Positions 1-6,361 of a stretch of DNA of 10,851 bases are shown piece by piece. The translations under genes and the position numbers were made by a program. Under the pieces are notes generated by a model that was not told where the DNA came from, ran no database searches, and was given only the letters and a program-made list of their open reading frames with translations. The first letter of the stretch is position 1. The number at the start of each line of letters is the position of its first letter. This DNA is from Sporomusa sp. (GTDB lineage: Bacteria > Bacillota_C > Negativicutes > Sporomusales > Sporomusaceae), in contig JAQSXM010000081.1 in NCBI GenBank assembly GCA_029256645.1, forward strand, positions 1 through 10,851. Reading direction: 5' to 3'.

Positions 1-2316
1 CATGTCAGATGCCTTGAAGCTGTCACTGGCTTTCAACCGCACGACAATATCGGTGTCCCGCCCGTTATTGTTCCTGTCATTGGCCAGTACCCCGGCCTTT
101 TTACCGCTGATGGCACCTGCGAAAGCCTCCCTGACATCGTTTACCGAGGTATGGAAGAATTTCATTTTTTCCCGGTCAACCGTCAGCTTAAATTCCGGAA
201 CACCGACCCGGTAATTACTGCGAATATCCTTAAGACCGCTAATCCTGCCCATAATGGCCTGCGCCCGGGACGAAGCCTCAATCAGCGCATCCATGTCCGA
301 CCCCAGCAGATAAATCAGTACCGGGGAATGTTCCAGCGATCCCCCCATCGAAACGCCGGCCACTGATGACTCGGTTTCAGAGATACGCACCGCAGCCTGA
401 CCGAGATTCTGACGGGCAAAACCTCTAATCTGGTCGGCAATCTGCCAGACACTGCGGCTGCGCTCCCGCTTATTCACCAGTTGGCCTGTCAGCCTGGCCG
501 TATTGCTGTTGCTTTCGCCCACATAGCTCAGGCAATAGGTTACTTCCGGGATTGTCAAAATATATTGTTCCAGTTCGGCAACAACGGCATCAGTCATCTC
601 CAGATTTTGTCCCACCGGTAGTTCAACACTGACCCGGAAACTATTTTCGTCAGTCCGCGGCATATACTCGGCACCAATAATGCCGGCAGGTATCAGGGCG
701 ACAGCGGCCACAAACAGGATAAGTACGGCAGCAACAATCTGTTTGCCATGGGCCAGACTGCGCCGCAGCAGCCGTTCATAACCGTCAATGGCCCTTTGTT
801 CCAGGCGGTCCATCCACAGCCACAAAGCACTGTTCCCGGGGGTTAGCCCACCTTTGAACAGACGCGCCGCCAGCATCGGGGTCAGGGTAAAGGACACAAA
901 CAGTGAAAACAAGGTGGCAAATACAATCGTCAGGCCAAACTGCCGGAAGTACTGCCCGGTGATATCGGTCATAAAGGCGATGGGGAGAAACACGACAACA
1001 TCACACAGGGTAATGGCGATTGCCGCCAGGCCGATTTCATTACGCCCTTTTTCAGCTGCCAGCGCCGCCGGTTCTCCTTTTTGCAGGTGGCGATGGATGT
1101 TTTCCAGCACCACGATTGAGTCATCAACCAATATCCCAATACAGAGCGCCATTCCCATCAGCGACATCATATTAAAGGTGAAGCCTGCCATGTACATAAC
1201 CAGAAATGTCGCTATAAGCGAGGTTGGTATCGCCACCATGACAGCTGCCATTGAGCGCCAGCCCCGCAGAAACAAAAACAAAACCAGGCCGGTGGTCACA
1301 ATGCCTTCAACAAGCGTAGTCAGCGTGTTGTTCAAAGAGTTGTCGATATAGTTGGCATCATTGGCCACAACGATAAACTGATAGTCCGGATATTCTTCCC
1401 GCAATGACGCCAGTTGTTCCTGAACCGCCTGGACTGTCTGAACGATATTGGCATCACTGTTTTTGTACACCTGCAGGGCAACAGCCTCATCGCCGTTTAC
1501 CCTGCTGTACTGGGTCGCCCGGCTGTCCTGCCGGCGCACCTCGGCGATCTCGGTTAACGGGACAGCAGCGCCAGCCGTGTTGGTAAGATACAGCTGTTTA
1601 ATCTCGTCCGGCGAGGTATAACGTGCCGCCAGTCTTACATCGCTGTCGGTGCTGTCTGTGTACACCGAACCGGCAGGCATGAGCAGGTTTTCCTCCTTGA
1701 GACGGTTGACAATCTGTGTTAGCGACAGCTTGTACAATAGCAGTTTATCGCGCTCTACCAGAATCGCCAGTTCTTTTTCCCGGCCGCCGCCAAGGCTGAT
1801 GTCTGAGACCCCGTCAGCGCGCTGCAGCCGCTCTTTAAACACCTGATCGGCCTTGCCATAGATATCTGAGAGAGGATACCCGGCCTTTACCGCAATCTCC
1901 ATGACAGGCATGGCATTGGCATCACGCCTGATTACCACCGGCTCACTGATCTCATCAGGCAGATCTTTGCGCACCCTGTTAACAGCCTTGGACGCATCAA
2001 GGGAGACCACGTCAACATTGGCCATTAAATCAAATTCCATGATAACAGTAGCCTTTTCCGGTCTGGCAATCGCCACCATCCGCCGCAGATGGGCCAGGGA
2101 GGAAAGACCCTGCTCCAGCGGCTTAACGACACTCTCCTCAACCTCTTCCACACTGGCCCCGGCATAGTCAACTGTAACGGTAACATAGGGATTATTCAGC
2201 GCCGGCAACAGCTCCACACCGATACGCAGGAAGCTGTAGAGGCCAAGAATGACAAACAACAGTACGATCATGGTTATACCGACAGGGCGCTGGACAGAGA
2301 ACCGGGTGATATTCAT
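1..2316 (-). CDS. RND efflux transporter, HAE1/AcrB family (3' end outside window)
   Basis: Proton-driven inner-membrane pump subunit that, with the membrane fusion protein encoded just upstream, would export hydrophobic compounds. I translated the minus strand from ATG at 2316; the frame is open to base 1, giving 772 codons of a family that is usually about 1,030 to 1,050 residues, so roughly the last quarter is missing. The amino end reads MNITRFSVQRPVGITM followed by a membrane segment (about residues 9 to 30), typical of this family. The conserved acidic pair of the fourth membrane helix is present in GILVDDSIVVLENIHR (Asp398 and Asp399, matching AcrB Asp407/408); the partner lysine of the tenth helix lies outside the window. 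The start overlaps the fusion-protein stop as ATGA, with GAGGTGG four bases upstream, so the two are translationally coupled. The substrate cannot be told from sequence. Family assignment is firm. Confidence 0.95.
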   Translation of the reverse strand, partial: MNITRFSVQRPVGITMIVLLFVILGLYSFLRIGVELLPALNNPYVTVTVDYAGASVEEVEESVVKPLEQGLSSLAHLRRMVAIARPEKATVIMEFDLMANVDVVSLDASKAVNRVRKDLPDEISEPVVIRRDANAMPVMEIAVKAGYPLSDIYGKADQVFKERLQRADGVSDISLGGGREKELAILVERDKLLLYKLSLTQIVNRLKEENLLMPAGSVYTDSTDSDVRLAARYTSPDEIKQLYLTNTAGAAVPLTEIAEVRRQDSRATQYSRVNGDEAVALQVYKNSDANIVQTVQAVQEQLASLREEYPDYQFIVVANDANYIDNSLNNTLTTLVEGIVTTGLVLFLFLRGWRSMAAVMVAIPTSLIATFLVMYMAGFTFNMMSLMGMALCIGILVDDSIVVLENIHRHLQKGEPAALAAEKGRNEIGLAAIAITLCDVVVFLPIAFMTDITGQYFRQFGLTIVFATLFSLFVSFTLTPMLAARLFKGGLTPGNSALWLWMDRLEQRAIDGYERLLRRSLAHGKQIVAAVLILFVAAVALIPAGIIGAEYMPRTDENSFRVSVELPVGQNLEMTDAVVAELEQYILTIPEVTYCLSYVGESNSNTARLTGQLVNKRERSRSVWQIADQIRGFARQNLGQAAVRISETESSVAGVSMGGSLEHSPVLIYLLGSDMDALIEASSRAQAIMGRISGLKDIRSNYRVGVPEFKLTVDREKMKFFHTSVNDVREAFAGAISGKKAGVLANDRNNNGRDTDIVVRLKASDSFKASDM

Positions 2317-3557
2317 GAATCCACCTCAATGAAGCTATCCGGTTTGAGACGGGATATATTACTGACCGCCACCCGCTCACCGGCCCCGATTCCGTCCACT
2401 ATCTCGACAGAATCATCATTGCGCTGCCCTGTTTTCACCAGCCGCTGTTCAACCTGGTTGTTCCCCTTGACGACGAACAGATACTCTTTGCCGCTTTTTG
2501 GCAGGATTGCTGCTTTAGCAACAAACAAGGTATGCGGTCTTAGCATAACGTCGACCCGGGCATGGGCAAACATGCCGCTTTTTATGGCAGCATCCGCCTG
2601 GTCAAGCGCAATCCGGACGGTAAATGCCTGGGTTTTACTGTCACTTGCCGGGCTGATATAAATAACGGTTCCGGGATAATGCCGTCCCAGCGAATCAATC
2701 ACGCTCTCCAGCCTCATGCCTGTCCGGATGTGGGCGGCATGCTGCTCGGAAACCTGGCAGTCGATGTAGATATTGCTGTTATCGACAACTGTCAGCAGCT
2801 TTTGACCTGCCTGGACAAATTCACCCGGTTCAACCTGCCGGTAGCCAATAATGCCGGCTCTGGGGGCGCGCAGCACCATATCGTTACGCTGCTGTTCCAA
2901 CAGCCGAAGGCTGTATTCGGCCCTGGACAGTGCTGCCTGTTTTGATTCCAGCACTGCCGGTTGTCCACCGGCCATAACCTGCTCACTCAGGGCGGCAAAG
3001 GCAGCTTTGGCATTAATCATTTGCTGTCTGGCCGCATCCAGTGCCTCGCGGGAGATGGCCCCGGTATGATATAAGGACTCATAACGCTGGTAATTGGCAA
3101 GATTCCGCTGATAATCAGCATCAGCCTGTTGGTAACCGGCATCATAAGTTGCTTTGGCTGCGGTGCTTTCAGCCCGGGCCTGCCAGGCTGCTGCTTCTGT
3201 CTGGGCAATTGACAGCAGGATGTCCTCCATATCCTGAATGGCCAGCACCTGACCGGCAGAAACGGCTTGTCCCAGTTCCACAGGTACCTGCGCGATGCGC
3301 CCCGCATATTTTGCCGCAATATCCACCTGCGCTGCCGCTACCGTCTGCCCGCTTAACACAATTCTTGTCAGCATATCCCGCGGCTCAACAGTCTGCACCG
3401 TCACCAGCGGCTTGATTATCCCGGCTTTAGCGGCGTTCCGGGAGATATTGCCCTGGGATTTAAAAAAGAATAAGATTCCGGAAAAAATTACTGCCGCCAG
3501 GGCAACCCCGACCAAAAGCCCGCGTTTCTTAGTATCCAGCATCTTTCGTATTGCCAA
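2313..3557 (-). CDS. RND membrane fusion (periplasmic adaptor) protein, HlyD/AcrA family
   Basis: Adaptor linking the RND pump to the outer membrane channel. The protein has one amino-terminal membrane segment (RGLLVGVALAAVIFSGILFF) and no lipobox cysteine, so it is anchored by a helix. Next come the first half of the lipoyl-like domain (AGRIAQVPVELGQAVSAGQV), a long Ala/Gln-rich coiled-coil hairpin, the second lipoyl half (LRAPRAGIIGYRQVEPGEF), and beta-barrel and membrane-proximal domains ending ISRLKPDSFIEVDS. Start choice: the frame is open to GTG at 3587, but only TTG at 3557 has a good ribosome site (GGGGTGG, four-base spacer). ATG at 3542 is the conservative alternative and still precedes the membrane segment. 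The product is then about 409 to 414 residues, normal for the family. The stop overlaps the pump start by ATGA. No outer membrane factor is in the window. Confidence 0.92.
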   Translation of the reverse strand: MAIRKMLDTKKRGLLVGVALAAVIFSGILFFFKSQGNISRNAAKAGIIKPLVTVQTVEPRDMLTRIVLSGQTVAAAQVDIAAKYAGRIAQVPVELGQAVSAGQVLAIQDMEDILLSIAQTEAAAWQARAESTAAKATYDAGYQQADADYQRNLANYQRYESLYHTGAISREALDAARQQMINAKAAFAALSEQVMAGGQPAVLESKQAALSRAEYSLRLLEQQRNDMVLRAPRAGIIGYRQVEPGEFVQAGQKLLTVVDNSNIYIDCQVSEQHAAHIRTGMRLESVIDSLGRHYPGTVIYISPASDSKTQAFTVRIALDQADAAIKSGMFAHARVDVMLRPHTLFVAKAAILPKSGKEYLFVVKGNNQVEQRLVKTGQRNDDSVEIVDGIGAGERVAVSNISRLKPDSFIEVDS

Positions 3558-3597
3558 GTGTCCACCCCATTTCTTTTGGCCAGTCACATAAAGAAGC

Positions 3598-3615
3598 TAC
3601 TGCCCAATAGCAGTA
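3598..3615. repeat. Short inverted repeat between the DUF1835-like gene and the fusion protein
   Basis: TACTGC and GCAGTA form a perfect 6-bp stem with a six-base loop in the 66-base gap between the DUF1835-like stop and the TTG start. It is not followed by a T tract on either strand, so it is a poor terminator. It could be a small operator for the efflux genes or simply chance. Confidence 0.3.
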
Positions 3616-3623
3616 TTATCTTA

Positions 3624-4292
3624 CTAACTCCTGATAAACAGCTGAATATTGTAATCGCCGATACCATAGTCCGGATATCTCTCATTGATTGCTTTGATGA
3701 TATATTGTTTATTTCTGTTTTCCCTGCCCATTGTTGCTATCGCCAACCTGATTTCCCCCTGAGGCGACAGGTAGTCCTTATAGCGCCTGATCCCATCATT
3801 TAACTCAGGAAAAACCGGATACTCCTGTATTACCGGCTGTTTTTGCAAAAGCACCTCCCGGTATATCGCATAATATCCCCGGGGATTGATTTGATAGGAT
3901 TTACGGATTGTATCCTGTACATTGCCGTACTGCCAGAAGTCCTGGCAGATAATATGCAGCTGCACGCTTCCCTGATAACCGGCAGCATCCAAATAGGCGC
4001 ACAAGGTTAAAACATTCATCTGACAAAACATATCGGCATCAAACCACAAGGTAATTCCGGAGTATGAGTGATTCAGAAGTTTATCAAGTTCAGCAATCGT
4101 CAATTCTGCATACCGTTCATAGGTTACCTGTAAAGTTTCTGCCCGCTGTTGAAAAAAAGCTTCACTAAAAATTTCTTCGCAGCATTCCCCGGTAATCATT
4201 GATTCATTGAAAGCGATCAGTTCCTGACCTGCAGGGCATTTATTTGCCAAATATGATTTCATTATTGATCCGTTAGCAATATGTAACACCAT
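3624..4292 (-). CDS. DUF1835-like protein of unknown function
   Basis: Predicted soluble protein of 222 residues with no signal peptide or membrane segment. The start is ATG at 4292, where AGGGAGAGG sits five bases upstream; the frame stays open to 4328 but lacks such a site there. The pattern fits the DUF1835 family as I remember it: an amino end of the form LHIANGSIMKSYLA, a block ELIAFNESMITGE, a central segment SGITLWFDADMFCQMNVL preceding a beta strand (GSVQLHIIC), and a carboxy-terminal block YPDYGIGDYNIQLFI close to the recurrent 'YGLGD' signature. The biochemical role of this family is not established, and I do not propose one. Base composition looks more AT-rich than the flanking transport genes. 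It may be co-transcribed with the efflux genes 66 bases downstream, or with the riboswitch-controlled small ORFs upstream. Family call moderate. Confidence 0.7.
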   Translation of the reverse strand: MVLHIANGSIMKSYLANKCPAGQELIAFNESMITGECCEEIFSEAFFQQRAETLQVTYERYAELTIAELDKLLNHSYSGITLWFDADMFCQMNVLTLCAYLDAAGYQGSVQLHIICQDFWQYGNVQDTIRKSYQINPRGYYAIYREVLLQKQPVIQEYPVFPELNDGIRRYKDYLSPQGEIRLAIATMGRENRNKQYIIKAINERYPDYGIGDYNIQLFIRS

Positions 4293-4385
4293 GGTATCCT
4301 CTCCCTGTCTAAATTGTATCATTCTCATAATGCCGGGCAGGCAGCAAAAAGTGAATCCAGGATAGTCAGATACGCAATTCTGGTT
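4293..4385 (-). other. Intergenic gap upstream of the DUF1835-like gene
   Basis: This 93-base stretch holds no hairpin with a T tract, so nothing clearly separates the small ORFs from the DUF1835-like gene. A TACAAT hexamer about 30 bases before the start could be a -10 element, but no matching -35 is visible at the right spacing. Confidence 0.3.
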
Positions 4386-4541
4386 CTATTTCTCATGCTT
4401 CTCTTTGTCTGCTACAGGTATTCGCTTTCTGGCTTGTTTCCACTTAATGAGATACTCATCAACAATATCCAGAACAATATATAGTAGGAATCCTGCAATT
4501 CCAGTTCCAATGGTAAGATGGTCAGGAAATGGTGGTATCAC
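4386..4541 (-). CDS. Small single-pass membrane protein (51 residues), unrecognised
   Basis: Short gene found by reading the minus strand past the end of the 68-residue ORF. It starts with GTG at 4541, preceded by GGAGG (4548 to 4552) with a six-base spacer, and ends in TAG at 4388 to 4386. The product begins MIPPFPDHLTIGTGIAGFLL, continues with one hydrophobic segment of about 18 residues (TIGTGIAGFLLYIVL, running into DIV), and ends in a highly charged tail (KWKQARKRIPVADKEKHEK). This is the layout of a small inner-membrane protein with a basic cytoplasmic tail. The start lies 20 bases inside the upstream ORF in another frame, which implies translational coupling. I do not recognise the family; a component of the nearby uptake system, a toxin-like peptide or a non-functional remnant are all possible. 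Confidence 0.5.
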   Translation of the reverse strand: MIPPFPDHLTIGTGIAGFLLYIVLDIVDEYLIKWKQARKRIPVADKEKHEK

Positions 4542-4728
4542 AGCGTTCCTCCAGTTCCCCTTCAATAGAAAAAAACGTCTTTTGCCATTCTACGCCCCAG
4601 GGTACAGCATCAGTCAGCAGCACCAGCCGCGCTTCTGAAGCTATTCCTGCCTGGACAACACCTTCCCATGCCCGCTTCAGCATAAGATACTGGCGTTCCA
4701 TATTGGTCAGAAAAATAATCCGTCCCAT
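4522..4728 (-). CDS. 68-residue ORF, possible amino-terminal fragment of a CobN-type chelatase
   Basis: First reading frame downstream of the cobalamin riboswitch terminator. ATG at 4728 follows a G-rich ribosome site (GGGGGGATCTGT before the ATG). The product starts MGRIIFLTNMERQYLMLKRA, then a helix-like stretch and the end EGELEERCDTTIS. The opening beta strand 'RIIFLTN' followed by 'ERQY.ML..AW' reminds me of the start of large CobN/ChlH-type chelatase subunits in anaerobes, which would suit a B12-regulated position. This is from memory and not verified. Full-length CobN is more than 1,000 residues, so if homologous this is a severe truncation. I could not find the expected continuation in either other frame. 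It may instead be a genuine small protein. It overlaps the next small gene by 20 bases. Confidence 0.45.
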   Translation of the reverse strand: MGRIIFLTNMERQYLMLKRAWEGVVQAGIASEARLVLLTDAVPWGVEWQKTFFSIEGELEERCDTTIS

Positions 4729-4824
4729 ACAGATCCCCCCTTTTATCTTTTTGTAAAGACCAGCAAATGAAGCAAAACCCAGCTCTAGGGTCTAATGCGC
4801 CTGCCATTACGCAGCTGGTGGGGT
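4729..4824 (-). other. Leader between the riboswitch terminator and the first small ORF, with a second weak hairpin
   Basis: On the minus strand CCAGCT (4818 to 4813) can pair with AGCTGG (4784 to 4779), with an inner TAATG/CATTA stem (4809 to 4805 with 4797 to 4793), followed by GTTTTG. This is terminator-like but with a short T run and a poor stem. The rest of the leader is AT-rich and leads into the ribosome site of the 68-residue ORF. Confidence 0.35.
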
Positions 4825-4866
4825 AAAAAACAGAGAGCCCTCCAGTAAATACAGTGAGGGCTCTCT
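4825..4866 (-). terminator. Intrinsic terminator, expression platform of the cobalamin riboswitch
   Basis: A perfect 11-bp stem (AGAGAGCCCTC with GAGGGCTCTCT, bases 4866 to 4856 and 4842 to 4832) encloses a 13-base loop and is followed on the minus strand by G and six T (4830 to 4825). It lies 53 bases after the aptamer P1 stem. A GAGGG run at 4886 to 4882 could pair with the CCCTC of the 5' arm and act as antiterminator; that alternative fold is inferred. It would also serve as the 3' end of the upstream transport operon when it folds. Confidence 0.9.
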
Positions 4867-4919
4867 ATGAGAATCTAAATCCCCTCCCCATCGCTCGTGG
4901 GTAAAAAACGGTGATTGTC

Positions 4920-5076
4920 AGACAGGCAGTTCTTCTGGCTCTGGCTCATAATTGCTCCACATCGTCCCCAGACTTTTGTTTCTGGAGGGATAGGCTCATT
5001 TGTTCACCATTACAGTGGCGGGACCGCGCCGGCCTTGCACCGGTCTTCCCTATTAAGCCCCGCAGGGCACCTGTCT
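4920..5076 (-). ncRNA. Cobalamin riboswitch aptamer
   Basis: Reading the minus strand, AGACAGG (5076 to 5070) pairs with CCTGTCT (4926 to 4920) to close P1. Inside are the conserved elements in the expected order: TTAATAGGGAA, CCGGTGCAAGGCCGG, GCGGTCCCGCC, the B12 box GCCACTGTAATGG (around 5019 to 5007), a variable hairpin with CCAGA/TCTGG, and the 3' element GAGCCAGAGCCAGAAGAACT. Members bind adenosylcobalamin or related corrinoids and usually repress. With the terminator downstream, the inferred action is premature termination when the ligand is bound. It begins 16 bases after the ABC ATPase stop, so it can act on readthrough transcripts from that operon as well as on any promoter of its own. 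Recognition by motif order is strong; the ligand class is not decided. Confidence 0.95.
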
Positions 5077-5092
5077 CAATAACTCTATTAAA

Positions 5093-6355
5093 TTATCCCT
5101 GGGTTTCTGCCGCCCCATTCAGGTTATACATCTCATTATAGAACTTAGCTGTGGGCATGACCTGCACATGATCTTTCTCCAGCAAGCGCCGGTACAACAC
5201 GGTCGCCTGGCCGCCGGTATAGTCGCGTCCGGCAATCGGGCTGTCCTCAAGAATAATGAGGTTTTTGGCTTGCAGGGCCGCATCCAGATTGCTGAGGTTG
5301 TTTTTGCTAATATGCAAGCTGCATAATATGGTCACATCCGCCTGGGCAATAAGCCTGGCATTCTCGGCTGCTGCGACCGCGTCAATGTCTGCAAAAGGTT
5401 GTGTAATCACGAAATGTTCCGCAAAGATCCTGGCAGCTTCCGCATCACTGTCCCCGTCTGCTACCACACCGACACTAACGGCAAAACCGGCTGTGGCCAA
5501 CCTCCGGATTACAGTGCAGGCACAGCCGCCGCCGGCAATCACATGCACTCGCCGCTGCTTCTCCTTATTGTCATTGCGTAAGCCGGCAAATACCTCCACA
5601 CTGCCGGTAACCGGGTTATGAATGACTTGTACCGGCAACCCGTAGGCCCGGGAAAGATTATCCTTGGTTAACACAGCTGTTGGCGCCCCGTCAGCCAGCA
5701 AACCGCCCTGGGCAATCAATAACAGCCGCGAACAAAAACGGGCAGCCGCACTTAAGTCATGTACCACCAGCAATATCGTTTTACCCTGCCGGCAGAGACG
5801 CTGGCAAAAACGGAAGATCTCCTCCTGGTACACTACATCCAAACCGGTCATCGGTTCATCAAGAAACAGGATAGGTGTCTGCTGAGCCAAGACTTTAGCC
5901 AATAGCACCCGTTGCTTCTGGCCACCGGAGATATTGGTTAAGGGGGTATCGGCCAGGTCCAGAACGTCCGTATATTCCATAGACTCACAGATGATTTTCT
6001 CATCCTCCGGGCTTTCTCCCTGCCACCAGGAAAGGTAAGGATAGCGCCCTGCTGCAACAATCTCTTTGGTTGTATAACCAAAGCCAATCTCTACCGATTG
6101 TTGTAAAAAGGCGACCTGCTTTGCCAGTGCTTTCTCGGGAATAACCCCCACTTCCTGACCAAACAACTCGACTCGTCCACCTTTGCGGGGCAATATTCCC
6201 CGCATCGTCCGCAGCAATGTACTTTTACCGGCTCCATTAGCACCAATAATACCGATGAGTTCCCCCTGCCGGACAGAGAAGGAGATATCCTGTAATACAG
6301 TTTTTTTCTCGTAACCGGCGCTTAGCGCTTTAACATTGATAATTGCAGGATTCAT
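5093..6355 (-). CDS. ABC transporter ATPase (FecE/BtuD type) with extra C-terminal domain
   Basis: Cytoplasmic ATPase that would power the permease encoded six bases upstream; start ATG at 6355 after GAGG. Residues 1 to about 250 are a complete nucleotide-binding domain of the iron/corrinoid importer class: Walker A GANGAGKST (38 to 46), Q-loop at FLQQ (83 to 86), signature ISGGQKQR (142 to 149, the usual leucine replaced by isoleucine), Walker B ILFLDEP (162 to 168), GLD (171 to 173) and switch His199. At 420 residues it is about 160 longer than a plain BtuD or FecE. The extension (about 269 to 392) starts RVHVIAGGGCACTVIRRL, continues with VVADGDSDAEAA and AQADVTILCSL, and ends near ATVLYRRLLE, resembling a Rossmann-like nucleotide or cofactor fold. 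I recall similar tails on importer ATPases of anaerobes but know no function; it does not look like the CbiZ amidohydrolase fusion. Confidence 0.92.
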   Translation of the reverse strand: MNPAIINVKALSAGYEKKTVLQDISFSVRQGELIGIIGANGAGKSTLLRTMRGILPRKGGRVELFGQEVGVIPEKALAKQVAFLQQSVEIGFGYTTKEIVAAGRYPYLSWWQGESPEDEKIICESMEYTDVLDLADTPLTNISGGQKQRVLLAKVLAQQTPILFLDEPMTGLDVVYQEEIFRFCQRLCRQGKTILLVVHDLSAAARFCSRLLLIAQGGLLADGAPTAVLTKDNLSRAYGLPVQVIHNPVTGSVEVFAGLRNDNKEKQRRVHVIAGGGCACTVIRRLATAGFAVSVGVVADGDSDAEAARIFAEHFVITQPFADIDAVAAAENARLIAQADVTILCSLHISKNNLSNLDAALQAKNLIILEDSPIAGRDYTGGQATVLYRRLLEKDHVQVMPTAKFYNEMYNLNGAAETQG

Positions 6356-6361
6356 ACCGCC

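Noticed and set aside
788..1351. Plus-strand open frame of 187 codons inside the RND gene
   Set aside because: The minus strand here encodes conserved RND membrane helices including the Asp398/Asp399 pair; the plus-strand product is Arg/Ser/Ile-rich with no motif.
4293..4385. Promoter for the DUF1835-like gene
   Set aside because: Only a TACAAT-like hexamer is present, with no acceptable -35 element at 16 to 18 bases.
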